Shown here in pieces: positions 6,635-13,422 of a stretch of 27,931 nt of DNA (positions are counted from its first letter, which is position 1; the number at the start of each line of letters is the position of its first letter). The stretch comes from JBNKWA01 sp050299555 (lineage in GTDB: Bacteria > Pseudomonadota > Alphaproteobacteria > Rhodobacterales > Rhodobacteraceae). The notes beneath the pieces were generated by a model. That model did no database searches and had not been told where the DNA came from. It saw nothing but the letters and a program-made list of their open reading frames with translations. Both the position numbers and the translations under genes were made by a program. Location: NCBI GenBank assembly GCA_050299555.1, contig JBNKWA010000084.1, positions 1 to 27,931 on the forward strand, in the 5' to 3' direction.

Positions 6635-6650
6635 GCGGCCCGTGGGCCGC
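6635..6650 (+). promoter_or_regulatory. Second GC inverted repeat just before the tsf ribosome-binding site
   Basis: GCGGCCC and GGGCCGC flank GT, seven bases after the preceding hairpin and about seven bases before GAGGAGAG, the tsf ribosome-binding site. A stem here would be next to that site and could limit tsf translation. The effect is inferred only. Confidence 0.35.
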
Positions 6651-6672
6651 ACCCCATGAGGAGAGCGAGACG

Positions 6673-7548
6673 ATGACGATCACCGCAGGCATGGTGAAGG
6701 AACTGCGCGAGATGACTGGCGTCGGCATGATGGACGCCAAGAAGGCCCTGACCGAGGTATCGGGTGACATGAGCGCGGCGGTCGACCTGCTGCGCACAAA
6801 GGGCCTGGCCAAGGCGGCCAAGAAGTCCGGCCGCACCGCAGCCGAGGGGCTGGTGGGCATCGCGATCGATGGCGGTACCGGCGTCGCGGTCGAGGTCAAC
6901 TCCGAAACCGACTTCGTGGCCAAGAACCCCGAATTCCAGGCCATGGTGGCAGCTATCGCCCAAGCGGCGCTGAAGGTGGACGATCTGGACGCGCTGCTGA
7001 AGGCCGATCTCGGCGGCAAGTCGGTCGCCGACACCGTGACCGAAAAGATCGCAACCATCGGCGAGAACATGGCGGTACGGCGCATGGCCAGGGTCTCGGG
7101 CGAGAAGGTCGCGGCCTATGTCCACAATGCCGTGGCCGACGGTCTCGGCCGGATCGGCGTGCTGGTGGCGCTGAAGGGCGGCGACGAGGCGATCGGCAAG
7201 CAGGTGGCGATGCATGTGGCAGCCACCAACCCCGCGTCCCTGAGCGAGGCTGATCTCGATCAGGCGGTGGTCGAGCGCGAGAAGCAGGTGCTGGCTGCGC
7301 AAGCCCGTGAGAGCGGCAAGCCCGAGGCGGTGATCGAGAAGATGATCGTCGGGCGGCTGAACAAGTTCTACGAGGAAGTGACGCTGCTGAAGCAGAAGTT
7401 CGTCATCAACCCCGACGTGACCGTCGGCGCCGCGGCCAGCGATGCCGGAGCCGAGGTGACCGGCTTTGCCCGCCTGGCGGTGGGCGAAGGGATCGAGAAG
7501 GAAGAAGAGGACTTCGCCGCCGAGGTGGCCAAGACTCTCGGGCACTGA
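6673..7548 (+). CDS. tsf: Elongation factor Ts
   Basis: Elongation factor Ts, the nucleotide exchange factor that regenerates EF-Tu-GTP. The N-terminal domain reads MVKELREMTGVGMMDAKKAL (7-26), the binding site for EF-Tu switch contacts. The core motif VEVNSETDFVAKNPEFQ lies at about 73-89, and VGRLNKFYEEVTLLKQKFV near 230-250. Length (291) is normal for the family. ATG 6673 follows GAGGAGAG and gives MTITAGMVKEL; an in-frame start at 6619 would lie inside the spacer hairpins. It follows rpsB in the usual order with a 90-base spacer full of inverted repeats. Confidence 0.98.
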   Translation: MTITAGMVKELREMTGVGMMDAKKALTEVSGDMSAAVDLLRTKGLAKAAKKSGRTAAEGLVGIAIDGGTGVAVEVNSETDFVAKNPEFQAMVAAIAQAALKVDDLDALLKADLGGKSVADTVTEKIATIGENMAVRRMARVSGEKVAAYVHNAVADGLGRIGVLVALKGGDEAIGKQVAMHVAATNPASLSEADLDQAVVEREKQVLAAQARESGKPEAVIEKMIVGRLNKFYEEVTLLKQKFVINPDVTVGAAASDAGAEVTGFARLAVGEGIEKEEEDFAAEVAKTLGH

Positions 7549-7566
7549 GCGGAGGTTTCCCAAGGC

Positions 7567-7594
7567 CTCCGGGCGGCGGCGACGCTGCCCGGAG
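7567..7594 (+). promoter_or_regulatory. Hairpin after tsf
   Basis: CTCCGGGC (7567-7574) and GCCCGGAG (7587-7594) form a perfect 8-bp stem with a 12-base loop, 18 bases after the tsf stop. The stem is followed by CCGCTTTGG, a poor T tract, so it may be a weak terminator, a 3'-end protection stem or an RNase site. The 235-base tsf-pyrH gap also holds ACCGGTACCGGT, a 12-base palindrome (7630-7641). Confidence 0.4.
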
Positions 7595-7783
7595 CCGCTT
7601 TGGCAAGCGGGCGCATCGGCGCCCCGCCCACCGGTACCGGTCCACCGCCTCCCGCTGGCGCCTACGGCCCGCAGACCCGGCTGGTGCGTCGCACCGCCGC
7701 TGGGGCCTGCCGGGGCGGTTTAGCAATTGCAACCCGAGCGGCTTTCCGACATTTTCGCGCCCGCAAGGAAGGGCAGGTCGAGA

Positions 7784-8530
7784 ATGCAGGAAGCCGCAAC
7801 AGTGAAGCCCGCGCGAAGGCCGATCTACCAGCGCGTGCTGCTGAAGATTTCCGGCGAAGCGCTGATGGGCCCGCAGGGCTACGGGCTGCATCCGCCCACC
7901 GTCCAGAGGATCGCCAACCAAGTCAAGGCAGTGCACGACATGGGCGTCGAGATCTGCCTGGTCATCGGTGGTGGCAACATCTTTCGCGGGCTGCAGGGCT
8001 CGGCCCAGGGCATGGAGCGCACCGCGGCCGATTATATGGGCATGCTGGCCACAGTGATGAATGCCCTGGCCATGCAGTCGGCGCTCGAGGAACTCGGCGT
8101 CTATACGCGGGTGATCAGCGCCATTCCCATGGACCAGATCTGCGAGCCCTATATCCGCCGCCGCGCCGTGCGCCACCTGGAAAAGAAGCGCGTCTGCATC
8201 TTCGCCGCCGGCACCGGCAACCCGTATTTCACCACCGACACGGCCGCCACGCTGAGGGCCAGCGAAATGCAGTGCGAGGCGATCTTCAAGGGTACGCAGG
8301 TCGACGGTGTGTACGATGCCGACCCGCGCAAGGATCCGACCGCCCGGCGCTATGACAGGGTCAGCTACGACACGGTGCTGCAGCACAACCTCAAGGTTAT
8401 GGATGCATCGGCCATCGCGCTCGCCCGAGACAATAACCTGCCGATCATCGTCTTCTCGCTCGACGACGCCAACGGCCTGGCGGGTATCGTCAGCGGCGAA
8501 GGGCGATTCACGACGGTTGGCGCCAGTTGA
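7784..8530 (+). CDS. pyrH: UMP kinase
   Basis: UMP kinase of the amino acid kinase fold, phosphorylating UMP to UDP in pyrimidine synthesis. Visible motifs are VLLKISGEALMG near the N-terminus, VIGGGNIFRG (phosphate-binding Gly loop), ADYMGMLATVMNALAMQ, AAGTGNPYFTTDTAA and the nucleotide-binding DGVYDADPRKDP. The 248-residue length is normal. ATG 7784 follows AAGGAAGGGCAGG. A TTG at 7727 would add 19 residues without family similarity. It belongs to the conserved tsf-pyrH-frr set, separated from tsf by an unusually long 235-base gap that could carry its own promoter. Confidence 0.97.
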   Translation: MQEAATVKPARRPIYQRVLLKISGEALMGPQGYGLHPPTVQRIANQVKAVHDMGVEICLVIGGGNIFRGLQGSAQGMERTAADYMGMLATVMNALAMQSALEELGVYTRVISAIPMDQICEPYIRRRAVRHLEKKRVCIFAAGTGNPYFTTDTAATLRASEMQCEAIFKGTQVDGVYDADPRKDPTARRYDRVSYDTVLQHNLKVMDASAIALARDNNLPIIVFSLDDANGLAGIVSGEGRFTTVGAS

Positions 8531-8561
8531 GCGCAGTTGCGACTAAAGGAGGGAGATCGAC

Positions 8562-9122
8562 ATGTCCGCAGAAGACATCGACATCCGCGCGTTGAAAAAG
8601 CGCATGGACGGGGCGCTGAGCGCGCTCAAGTCCGAATTCGCCTCGCTTCGGACCGGGCGGGCCTCGGCCTCGATGCTCGATCCGGTGCAGGTGGAGGTCT
8701 ATGGTAGTTCCATGCCGGTCAACCAGCTTGCCACCATAACCGTGCCCGAGCCGCGTATGGTCGTGGTCAACGTCTGGGACAAGTCCAACGCGCAGGCGGT
8801 GGATAAGGCAATTCGTAACAGTGGCCTCGGTATCAACCCCCAGATGGATGGAACGATTCTGCGCCTGCCGATCCCGGAGTTGAACGAAGAGCGGCGCCGC
8901 GAATTGGCCAAAGTCGCTGGCCAGTATGCCGAAACGGCCCGAATCGCGGTGCGCAACGTACGCCGCGATGGCATGGACCAGCTCAAGAAGGCCAAGGCTG
9001 ACGGCATGGGAGAGGACGACCTGAGATTGTGGGAGGAAGAGGTGCAATCGTTGACCGACAGCGAGATCAAGCGGATCGACGACCTGCTGGCGGACAAGCA
9101 GGAAGAAATCATGCAGGTCTAG
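8562..9122 (+). CDS. frr: Ribosome recycling factor
   Basis: Ribosome recycling factor (186 residues, family about 185), which with EF-G splits the post-termination ribosome. Typical sequence includes LRTGRASASMLDPVQVEVYG near 29-48, PEPRMVVVNVWDKS and IPELNEERRRELAKVAGQYA. The helical hairpin ends in LTDSEIKRIDDLLADKQEEI. A very strong ribosome-binding site, AAAGGAGGG (8545-8553), lies eight bases before the ATG. It starts 31 bases after pyrH, so the two are likely co-transcribed. Confidence 0.98.
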   Translation: MSAEDIDIRALKKRMDGALSALKSEFASLRTGRASASMLDPVQVEVYGSSMPVNQLATITVPEPRMVVVNVWDKSNAQAVDKAIRNSGLGINPQMDGTILRLPIPELNEERRRELAKVAGQYAETARIAVRNVRRDGMDQLKKAKADGMGEDDLRLWEEEVQSLTDSEIKRIDDLLADKQEEIMQV

Positions 9123-9167
9123 CCCCGCTGGGCTGAACTGCACGCTGCTGCAAGAAAGGTCGCTGTC

Positions 9168-9899
9168 ATGGTCAACACCCGCGTCGCGCACGGCAATCCG
9201 GACTGCCGTCACGTCGCCGTCATCATGGACGGCAACGGCCGCTGGGCCGTGCGTCGCGGCATGCCGCGGCTGGCCGGTCACCGAAAGGGCGTGGAGCGGG
9301 TGCGCGAGGTGCTCAAGGCCTGCCCGGATCTGGGCGTGACCCACCTGACGGTCTATGCCTTTTCCACCGAGAACTGGAAGCGCTCCGAGGAAGAAGTCCG
9401 CGGGCTGATGCGCTTGTTCCGCTGGTACATCAAGAAGGAAAGCGCCAAGCTGGTAGAGGTGGGTGTCAGGGTCCGCTTCATCGGCAACCGCGTACGGCTG
9501 GACCGTGACCTGCAGGGCATGATGACATGGCTCGAGGATCTTACCTCGTCCAATGACAAGCTGAACCTCACCGTCGCCATCGATTATGGCGGCCGGGATG
9601 AGATCATCCGCGCCACCCGGCGCGTGGCCGAGCGGGTGGCGGCCGGCGAGATCGACGCCGCCGATGTCGACGAGGCGCTGATCGACGATCATCTCGATAC
9701 CGCCGGGCTGCCGGATCCCGATCTGGTGATCCGCACCTCGGGCGAGGTCAGGATATCCAATTTCCTGCTGTGGCAGGCGGCCTATGCCGAGTACGCATTC
9801 CTCGACATCTGCTGGCCGGATTTCGACGGTGCCACGCTTGCCGAGTGCATTCGTGCCTACGGGCTGAGGGAGCGGCGATACGGCGCCGTTGCCGGATGA
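9168..9899 (+). CDS. uppS: Undecaprenyl diphosphate synthase
   Basis: Cis-prenyltransferase that adds isoprene units to farnesyl diphosphate to make the C55 carrier lipid for peptidoglycan and O-antigen. The active-site motif HVAVIMDGNGRWA is at 15-27, with D21 the catalytic Asp. HRKGVERVREVL, VYAFSTENWKRSEEEV and the C-terminal DPDLVIRTSGEVRISNFLLW, with the conserved Arg and Ser, are all present. Length 243 is normal. An AAGAAAGG lies about 10 bases before ATG 9168. Placement between frr and cdsA is the standard arrangement. Confidence 0.97.
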   Translation: MVNTRVAHGNPDCRHVAVIMDGNGRWAVRRGMPRLAGHRKGVERVREVLKACPDLGVTHLTVYAFSTENWKRSEEEVRGLMRLFRWYIKKESAKLVEVGVRVRFIGNRVRLDRDLQGMMTWLEDLTSSNDKLNLTVAIDYGGRDEIIRATRRVAERVAAGEIDAADVDEALIDDHLDTAGLPDPDLVIRTSGEVRISNFLLWQAAYAEYAFLDICWPDFDGATLAECIRAYGLRERRYGAVAG

Positions 9900-9944
9900 C
9901 GGGTCGGCGCGGCATGGCGTTGCATGCGCGATAGCGGGAAGTCC

Positions 9945-10757
9945 ATGCGTTTCGCTGATCTCGGTCCCCGGCTGGCGTCGGCCATCGCGATGCTCGTCGT
10001 CGCCAGCTCGGCCCTGTGGCTCGGCGGTGCGATCTTCACCCTTCTGGCCGCCTTGATAGCCGGCATCATGATGTGGGAGGTCAAGGGCGTCGTGGTCGGC
10101 CCGCATGACGGGCTTGGACAGAGCCTGCTGCTGGCTGCCGGCGGCAGCGCGCTTGCGGTGTTGTTGGCTGGGTTCGTTGGGCCGGTGCAGGCGATGCTGG
10201 TGGCACTGGCGGCCATCAGCATGATCGGCATCACCGATCCGCGCAACGCGCTTTGGCTCGGCGGCGGGCTGATCTGGGTGACCGGGGCTGCGGGCTTTCT
10301 GGTGATCATGCGCCTACGCGAGCCCGATCTGGCGGCATTTCTGACCGTTCTGTGGTTGGTCGTGGTGGTGATTGCCTCCGATGTCGGTGGATATTTCGCC
10401 GGCCGTTTGATCGGGGGGCGCAAGCTTTGGCCCCGGGTCAGCCCCGGCAAGACCTGGTCGGGCGCTTTCGGCAGCCTGGCGGCGGGGGTCATTGCCGGCG
10501 GTGTGGTCGTCGCCCTGGTGGGCAAGCCGCTTCTGGCCGGTCTGGTTTGGAGTGCGGGGTTCTCCATCGCCGCGCAGGCCGGCGACCTTTTGGAATCGGC
10601 AGTGAAACGCAATTTCGGGGTCAAGGATTCCAGCAGCCTCATTCCCGGTCATGGCGGGCTGCTCGATCGCCTCGACGGACTCCTCGGGGCCACGTGGTTC
10701 GTGGGTGGGTACGAGAGTGTGATTGAAATCATCGACTATCTACGTCGCTCGGCCTAG
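9945..10757 (+). CDS. cdsA: Phosphatidate cytidylyltransferase (CDP-diacylglycerol synthase)
   Basis: Polytopic inner-membrane enzyme that makes CDP-diacylglycerol from phosphatidate and CTP for phospholipid synthesis. The family signature is complete near the C-terminus: ESAVKRNFGVKDSSSLIPGH then GGLLDRLDGLLGA, with the conserved Lys-Arg, Lys-Asp and Asp-Arg-Asp residues. DVGGYFAGRLIGGRKLWPRV and SPGKTWSG are also typical. Several hydrophobic helices cover the first 160 residues. Two starts compete. ATG 9945 has GGGAAG three bases upstream and begins close to the family N-terminus. ATG 9924 adds seven residues and has no clear ribosome-binding site. I chose 9945 with modest confidence. Confidence 0.94.
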   Translation: MRFADLGPRLASAIAMLVVASSALWLGGAIFTLLAALIAGIMMWEVKGVVVGPHDGLGQSLLLAAGGSALAVLLAGFVGPVQAMLVALAAISMIGITDPRNALWLGGGLIWVTGAAGFLVIMRLREPDLAAFLTVLWLVVVVIASDVGGYFAGRLIGGRKLWPRVSPGKTWSGAFGSLAAGVIAGGVVVALVGKPLLAGLVWSAGFSIAAQAGDLLESAVKRNFGVKDSSSLIPGHGGLLDRLDGLLGATWFVGGYESVIEIIDYLRRSA

Positions 10758-10766
10758 GGTCCGGCC

Positions 10767-11993
10767 ATGGCGCGGCGCATCAGTATCTTCGGGTCTACCG
10801 GTTCTGTTGGGCGGAACACGGTCGATCTGATCCGGCGTCAGGGTGGTGCCGAGGCGTTCCGGATCGTAGCATTGACCGGCGCCGGCAATATCGCGTTGCT
10901 GGCGGAGCAAGCGCGCATGTTGCGAGCCGAACTTGCCGTCACCGCCGATCCGGCGCGGCTGGCGGATTTGAAGGCTGCGCTGGCCGGCAGCGGCATTGAA
11001 GCGGCCGCGGGCGCGGAGGCACTGGTCGAGGCGGCCGATCGGCCCACGGACTGGGCCATGGCGGCCATCGTTGGCGCAGCAGGTCTCGCCCCGGCGCTGG
11101 CCTCGGCCCGACATGGCGGGGTGCTGGCGCTGGCCAACAAGGAATGCCTGGTCTCGGCGGGCGAGCTGTTGCTGGCCACCTGCCGCCGGCATGGCACCCG
11201 GCTGATCCCGGTCGACAGCGAGCACAGCGCCATTCATCAGGCGCTGGCCTGCGGCCGCGCCGAGGAGCTGGACCGGATCATCCTTACCGCCTCGGGTGGT
11301 CCGTTTCGCGATCGCAGCCGGCAGGAGATGGCCACCGTGACGGTGGCCGAGGCCGTGGCCCATCCCAACTGGTCCATGGGCAAGCGGATCTCGATCGACA
11401 GTGCCACGATGTTCAACAAGGCGCTGGAAGTCATTGAGGCGCGGCATCTTTTTTCGGTTCCTTCCGAGCGGATCGAGGTTCTCGTACACCCACAGTCGGT
11501 AATCCACTCGATGGTCGGGTTCCGTGACGGAGCGATCATGGCGCATCTTGGTCCGACCGACATGCGCGGCCCCATCGGCTACGCGCTCAACTGGCCGGAG
11601 CGGGCGCCCTTGCCGGTGGCGCGGCTGGATTTCGCGCGCCTTGGACGGCTCGACTTCGCTGCTGCCGACGAGCTGCGCTTTCCGGCGCTGCGGCTGGCGC
11701 GTGCAGTTCTGGCCGCAGGCGGCCTGACCGGCGCGGCGATGAATGCCGCCAAGGAGGAGGCACTGGATGCGTTCATCGACGGGCGGATTGGGTTCCTCGA
11801 CATTGCCGGGGTGGTTGAATTCGTGCTCGGCGCGCTCACATCTGAAAGCTGTGTTAATGTTGGCAACTATAGTCTTGCCGACGTGATGCGCATCGACAGC
11901 CGTGCGCGGCGGCTGGCATCGGACTGGACGAGATGTGACCCCGGGCAGCGCGGCACCGGGAAAGGGATGCAGGCAGAAGCCGCAGCCGGATAG
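10767..11993 (+). CDS. dxr: 1-deoxy-D-xylulose 5-phosphate reductoisomerase
   Basis: DXR, the NADPH-dependent enzyme that converts 1-deoxyxylulose 5-phosphate to 2-C-methyl-erythritol 4-phosphate, committing to the MEP isoprenoid pathway. The dinucleotide-binding ISIFGSTGSVGRNT is at 5-18, ALANKECLVSAG near 121-132 and PVDSEHSAIHQ with the metal-binding Asp and Glu near 150. ASGGPFRD and HPNWSMGKRISIDSATMFNK follow. The C-terminus carries an unrelated-looking tail after about residue 385 (CDPGQRGTGKG). Its product ultimately supplies the isoprenoid precursor of UppS, encoded two genes upstream. It begins nine bases after cdsA. Confidence 0.97.
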   Translation: MARRISIFGSTGSVGRNTVDLIRRQGGAEAFRIVALTGAGNIALLAEQARMLRAELAVTADPARLADLKAALAGSGIEAAAGAEALVEAADRPTDWAMAAIVGAAGLAPALASARHGGVLALANKECLVSAGELLLATCRRHGTRLIPVDSEHSAIHQALACGRAEELDRIILTASGGPFRDRSRQEMATVTVAEAVAHPNWSMGKRISIDSATMFNKALEVIEARHLFSVPSERIEVLVHPQSVIHSMVGFRDGAIMAHLGPTDMRGPIGYALNWPERAPLPVARLDFARLGRLDFAAADELRFPALRLARAVLAAGGLTGAAMNAAKEEALDAFIDGRIGFLDIAGVVEFVLGALTSESCVNVGNYSLADVMRIDSRARRLASDWTRCDPGQRGTGKGMQAEAAAG

Positions 11994-12007
11994 AGGAAGG
12001 GCAGGCC

Positions 12008-13360
12008 ATGGAGATGATCGCAGCGATTCCGCTGGTTGGCGGGTTTCTGTCGGTGGCGCTGCCATTCCTCCTGGTTCTCGGCATTGTCGTCTTCGTGCAC
12101 GAATTCGGCCACTACATCGTCGGTCGCTGGTGCGGCATCCACGCCGAGACCTTTTCCCTCGGTTTTGGCAAGCCATTGAAATCATGGCAGGACAGTCGGG
12201 GCACCACTTGGCAGATCGCGGCTTTGCCGCTGGGTGGCTACGTCAAGTTCCTGGGCGACGCGGACGGGTCGAGCCGTGCCGATGCCGAGGCCATGGAGGC
12301 GATGTCCGACAGCGACCGCGCGCGCAGTTTCCACGGCGCCTCCATCTGGCGCCGCTCGCTGACGGTGGCTGCTGGGCCGGCGGCCAACTTCCTGTTGTCC
12401 ATTGTTGTCTTTGCCGGGATCACGCTCTGGCAGGGGGTGGTCCTGCCGACCCCGACCATCGGTGAGGTGGCGGCGCTGCCGGGGGTGACGGCGAACGGCA
12501 TCGAGCCTGGCGACGAGGTCATCAGCGCAAATGGCCAGCCGGTGGAAGGGTTCGGCGACATCTACACCATCGCCCAGGCCATGGAAGTTCCCGGTCCGAT
12601 GACGTTCGAGGTGCGGCGCGACGGTGCATTGCTGACCGTCACGGCGCCCTATCCGCTGCCGCCGCTGGTACACGGGGTTGAGCCGTTGTCGCCGGCCAGC
12701 CACGCGGGGATCGAGCCTGACGACTATATCCTGCGCGCCGGCGGCCGCGATCTGGTGTCGTTCGGGCAGCTTCGCGAGACGGTGATGGCTTCGGGCGGGC
12801 GCAGCATCGAACTCGAGATCTTGCGCGGCGGCACGCCGATGACGCTGTCCATAACGCCCAGGGAACGCGATACCGATGACGGTAAGGGCGGGTTCGAGAA
12901 GCGGGTGATGATCGGCATCTCCGGCGGTACGGCGTATTTCCCGGCGACCTACACGCCGGCTCCGTGGACGGCGCTCTGGATGGGCGTGGTTCAGGTCTAC
13001 GACGTGGTTGCCATGTCGCTGAACGGATTGAAGCACATCATCACCGGAAGCCTGGGTGCCGACAATTTGCAGGGTCCGCTGGGCATCGCCCAGATCTCGG
13101 GCGAGACGGCAAGCCAGGGCCTGGACAGCTTCATCACCTTGATTGCCGTGCTGTCGACAGCCATTGGCATGCTGAACCTCTTTCCGATCCCGGTGCTCGA
13201 CGGCGGCCATCTGGCGATCTTCGCCTACGAGGCCGTGGCCGGCCGTCCGCCAGCGGAACGGGCACTTCAGATTGCCATGTCCATCGGCCTTGCCATGGTT
13301 CTGTTGCTAATGCTCTTCGCCACGTATAACGACGTCATGCGCTGGCTGTTCGTCAGTTAG
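12008..13360 (+). CDS. rseP: RIP zinc metalloprotease RseP
   Basis: Site-2-type intramembrane protease. Family members cut the membrane-spanning anti-sigma factor after a first cut, releasing an envelope-stress sigma factor, and also clear signal peptide remnants. The zinc motif HEFGH is at 31-35 inside the first membrane helix. The third zinc ligand lies in NLFPIPVLDGGH, with LDGG at about 397-400. Between them are two PDZ-like segments, around GIEPGDEVISANGQPVEGF and GIEPDDYILRAGGRDLVSF. The 450-residue length is normal. It lies 14 bases after dxr and just before bamA, the standard order. Confidence 0.96.
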   Translation: MEMIAAIPLVGGFLSVALPFLLVLGIVVFVHEFGHYIVGRWCGIHAETFSLGFGKPLKSWQDSRGTTWQIAALPLGGYVKFLGDADGSSRADAEAMEAMSDSDRARSFHGASIWRRSLTVAAGPAANFLLSIVVFAGITLWQGVVLPTPTIGEVAALPGVTANGIEPGDEVISANGQPVEGFGDIYTIAQAMEVPGPMTFEVRRDGALLTVTAPYPLPPLVHGVEPLSPASHAGIEPDDYILRAGGRDLVSFGQLRETVMASGGRSIELEILRGGTPMTLSITPRERDTDDGKGGFEKRVMIGISGGTAYFPATYTPAPWTALWMGVVQVYDVVAMSLNGLKHIITGSLGADNLQGPLGIAQISGETASQGLDSFITLIAVLSTAIGMLNLFPIPVLDGGHLAIFAYEAVAGRPPAERALQIAMSIGLAMVLLLMLFATYNDVMRWLFVS

Positions 13361-13422
13361 GCGCGACGCCCGTGCGTGGGGCGCGGGCGATGACATCGAC
13401 CTGACGACGGGGGCGGGAAGGC

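Noticed and set aside
5443..7563. 706-codon open frame on the minus strand
   Set aside because: It lies opposite rpsB and tsf, whose identity is certain, and has the His/Arg/Gly/Leu composition typical of antisense frames in GC-rich genes.
7727..7783. TTG start of pyrH 19 codons upstream
   Set aside because: It has no ribosome-binding site, and the added residues are unlike UMP kinases; ATG 7784 has a good site.
8508..10106. 532-codon open frame on the minus strand
   Set aside because: It is the antisense of frr and uppS, with no recognisable domain.
10740..12185. 481-codon open frame on the minus strand
   Set aside because: It is opposite dxr and is low-complexity Arg/Gly/Pro-rich, so it is a shadow.
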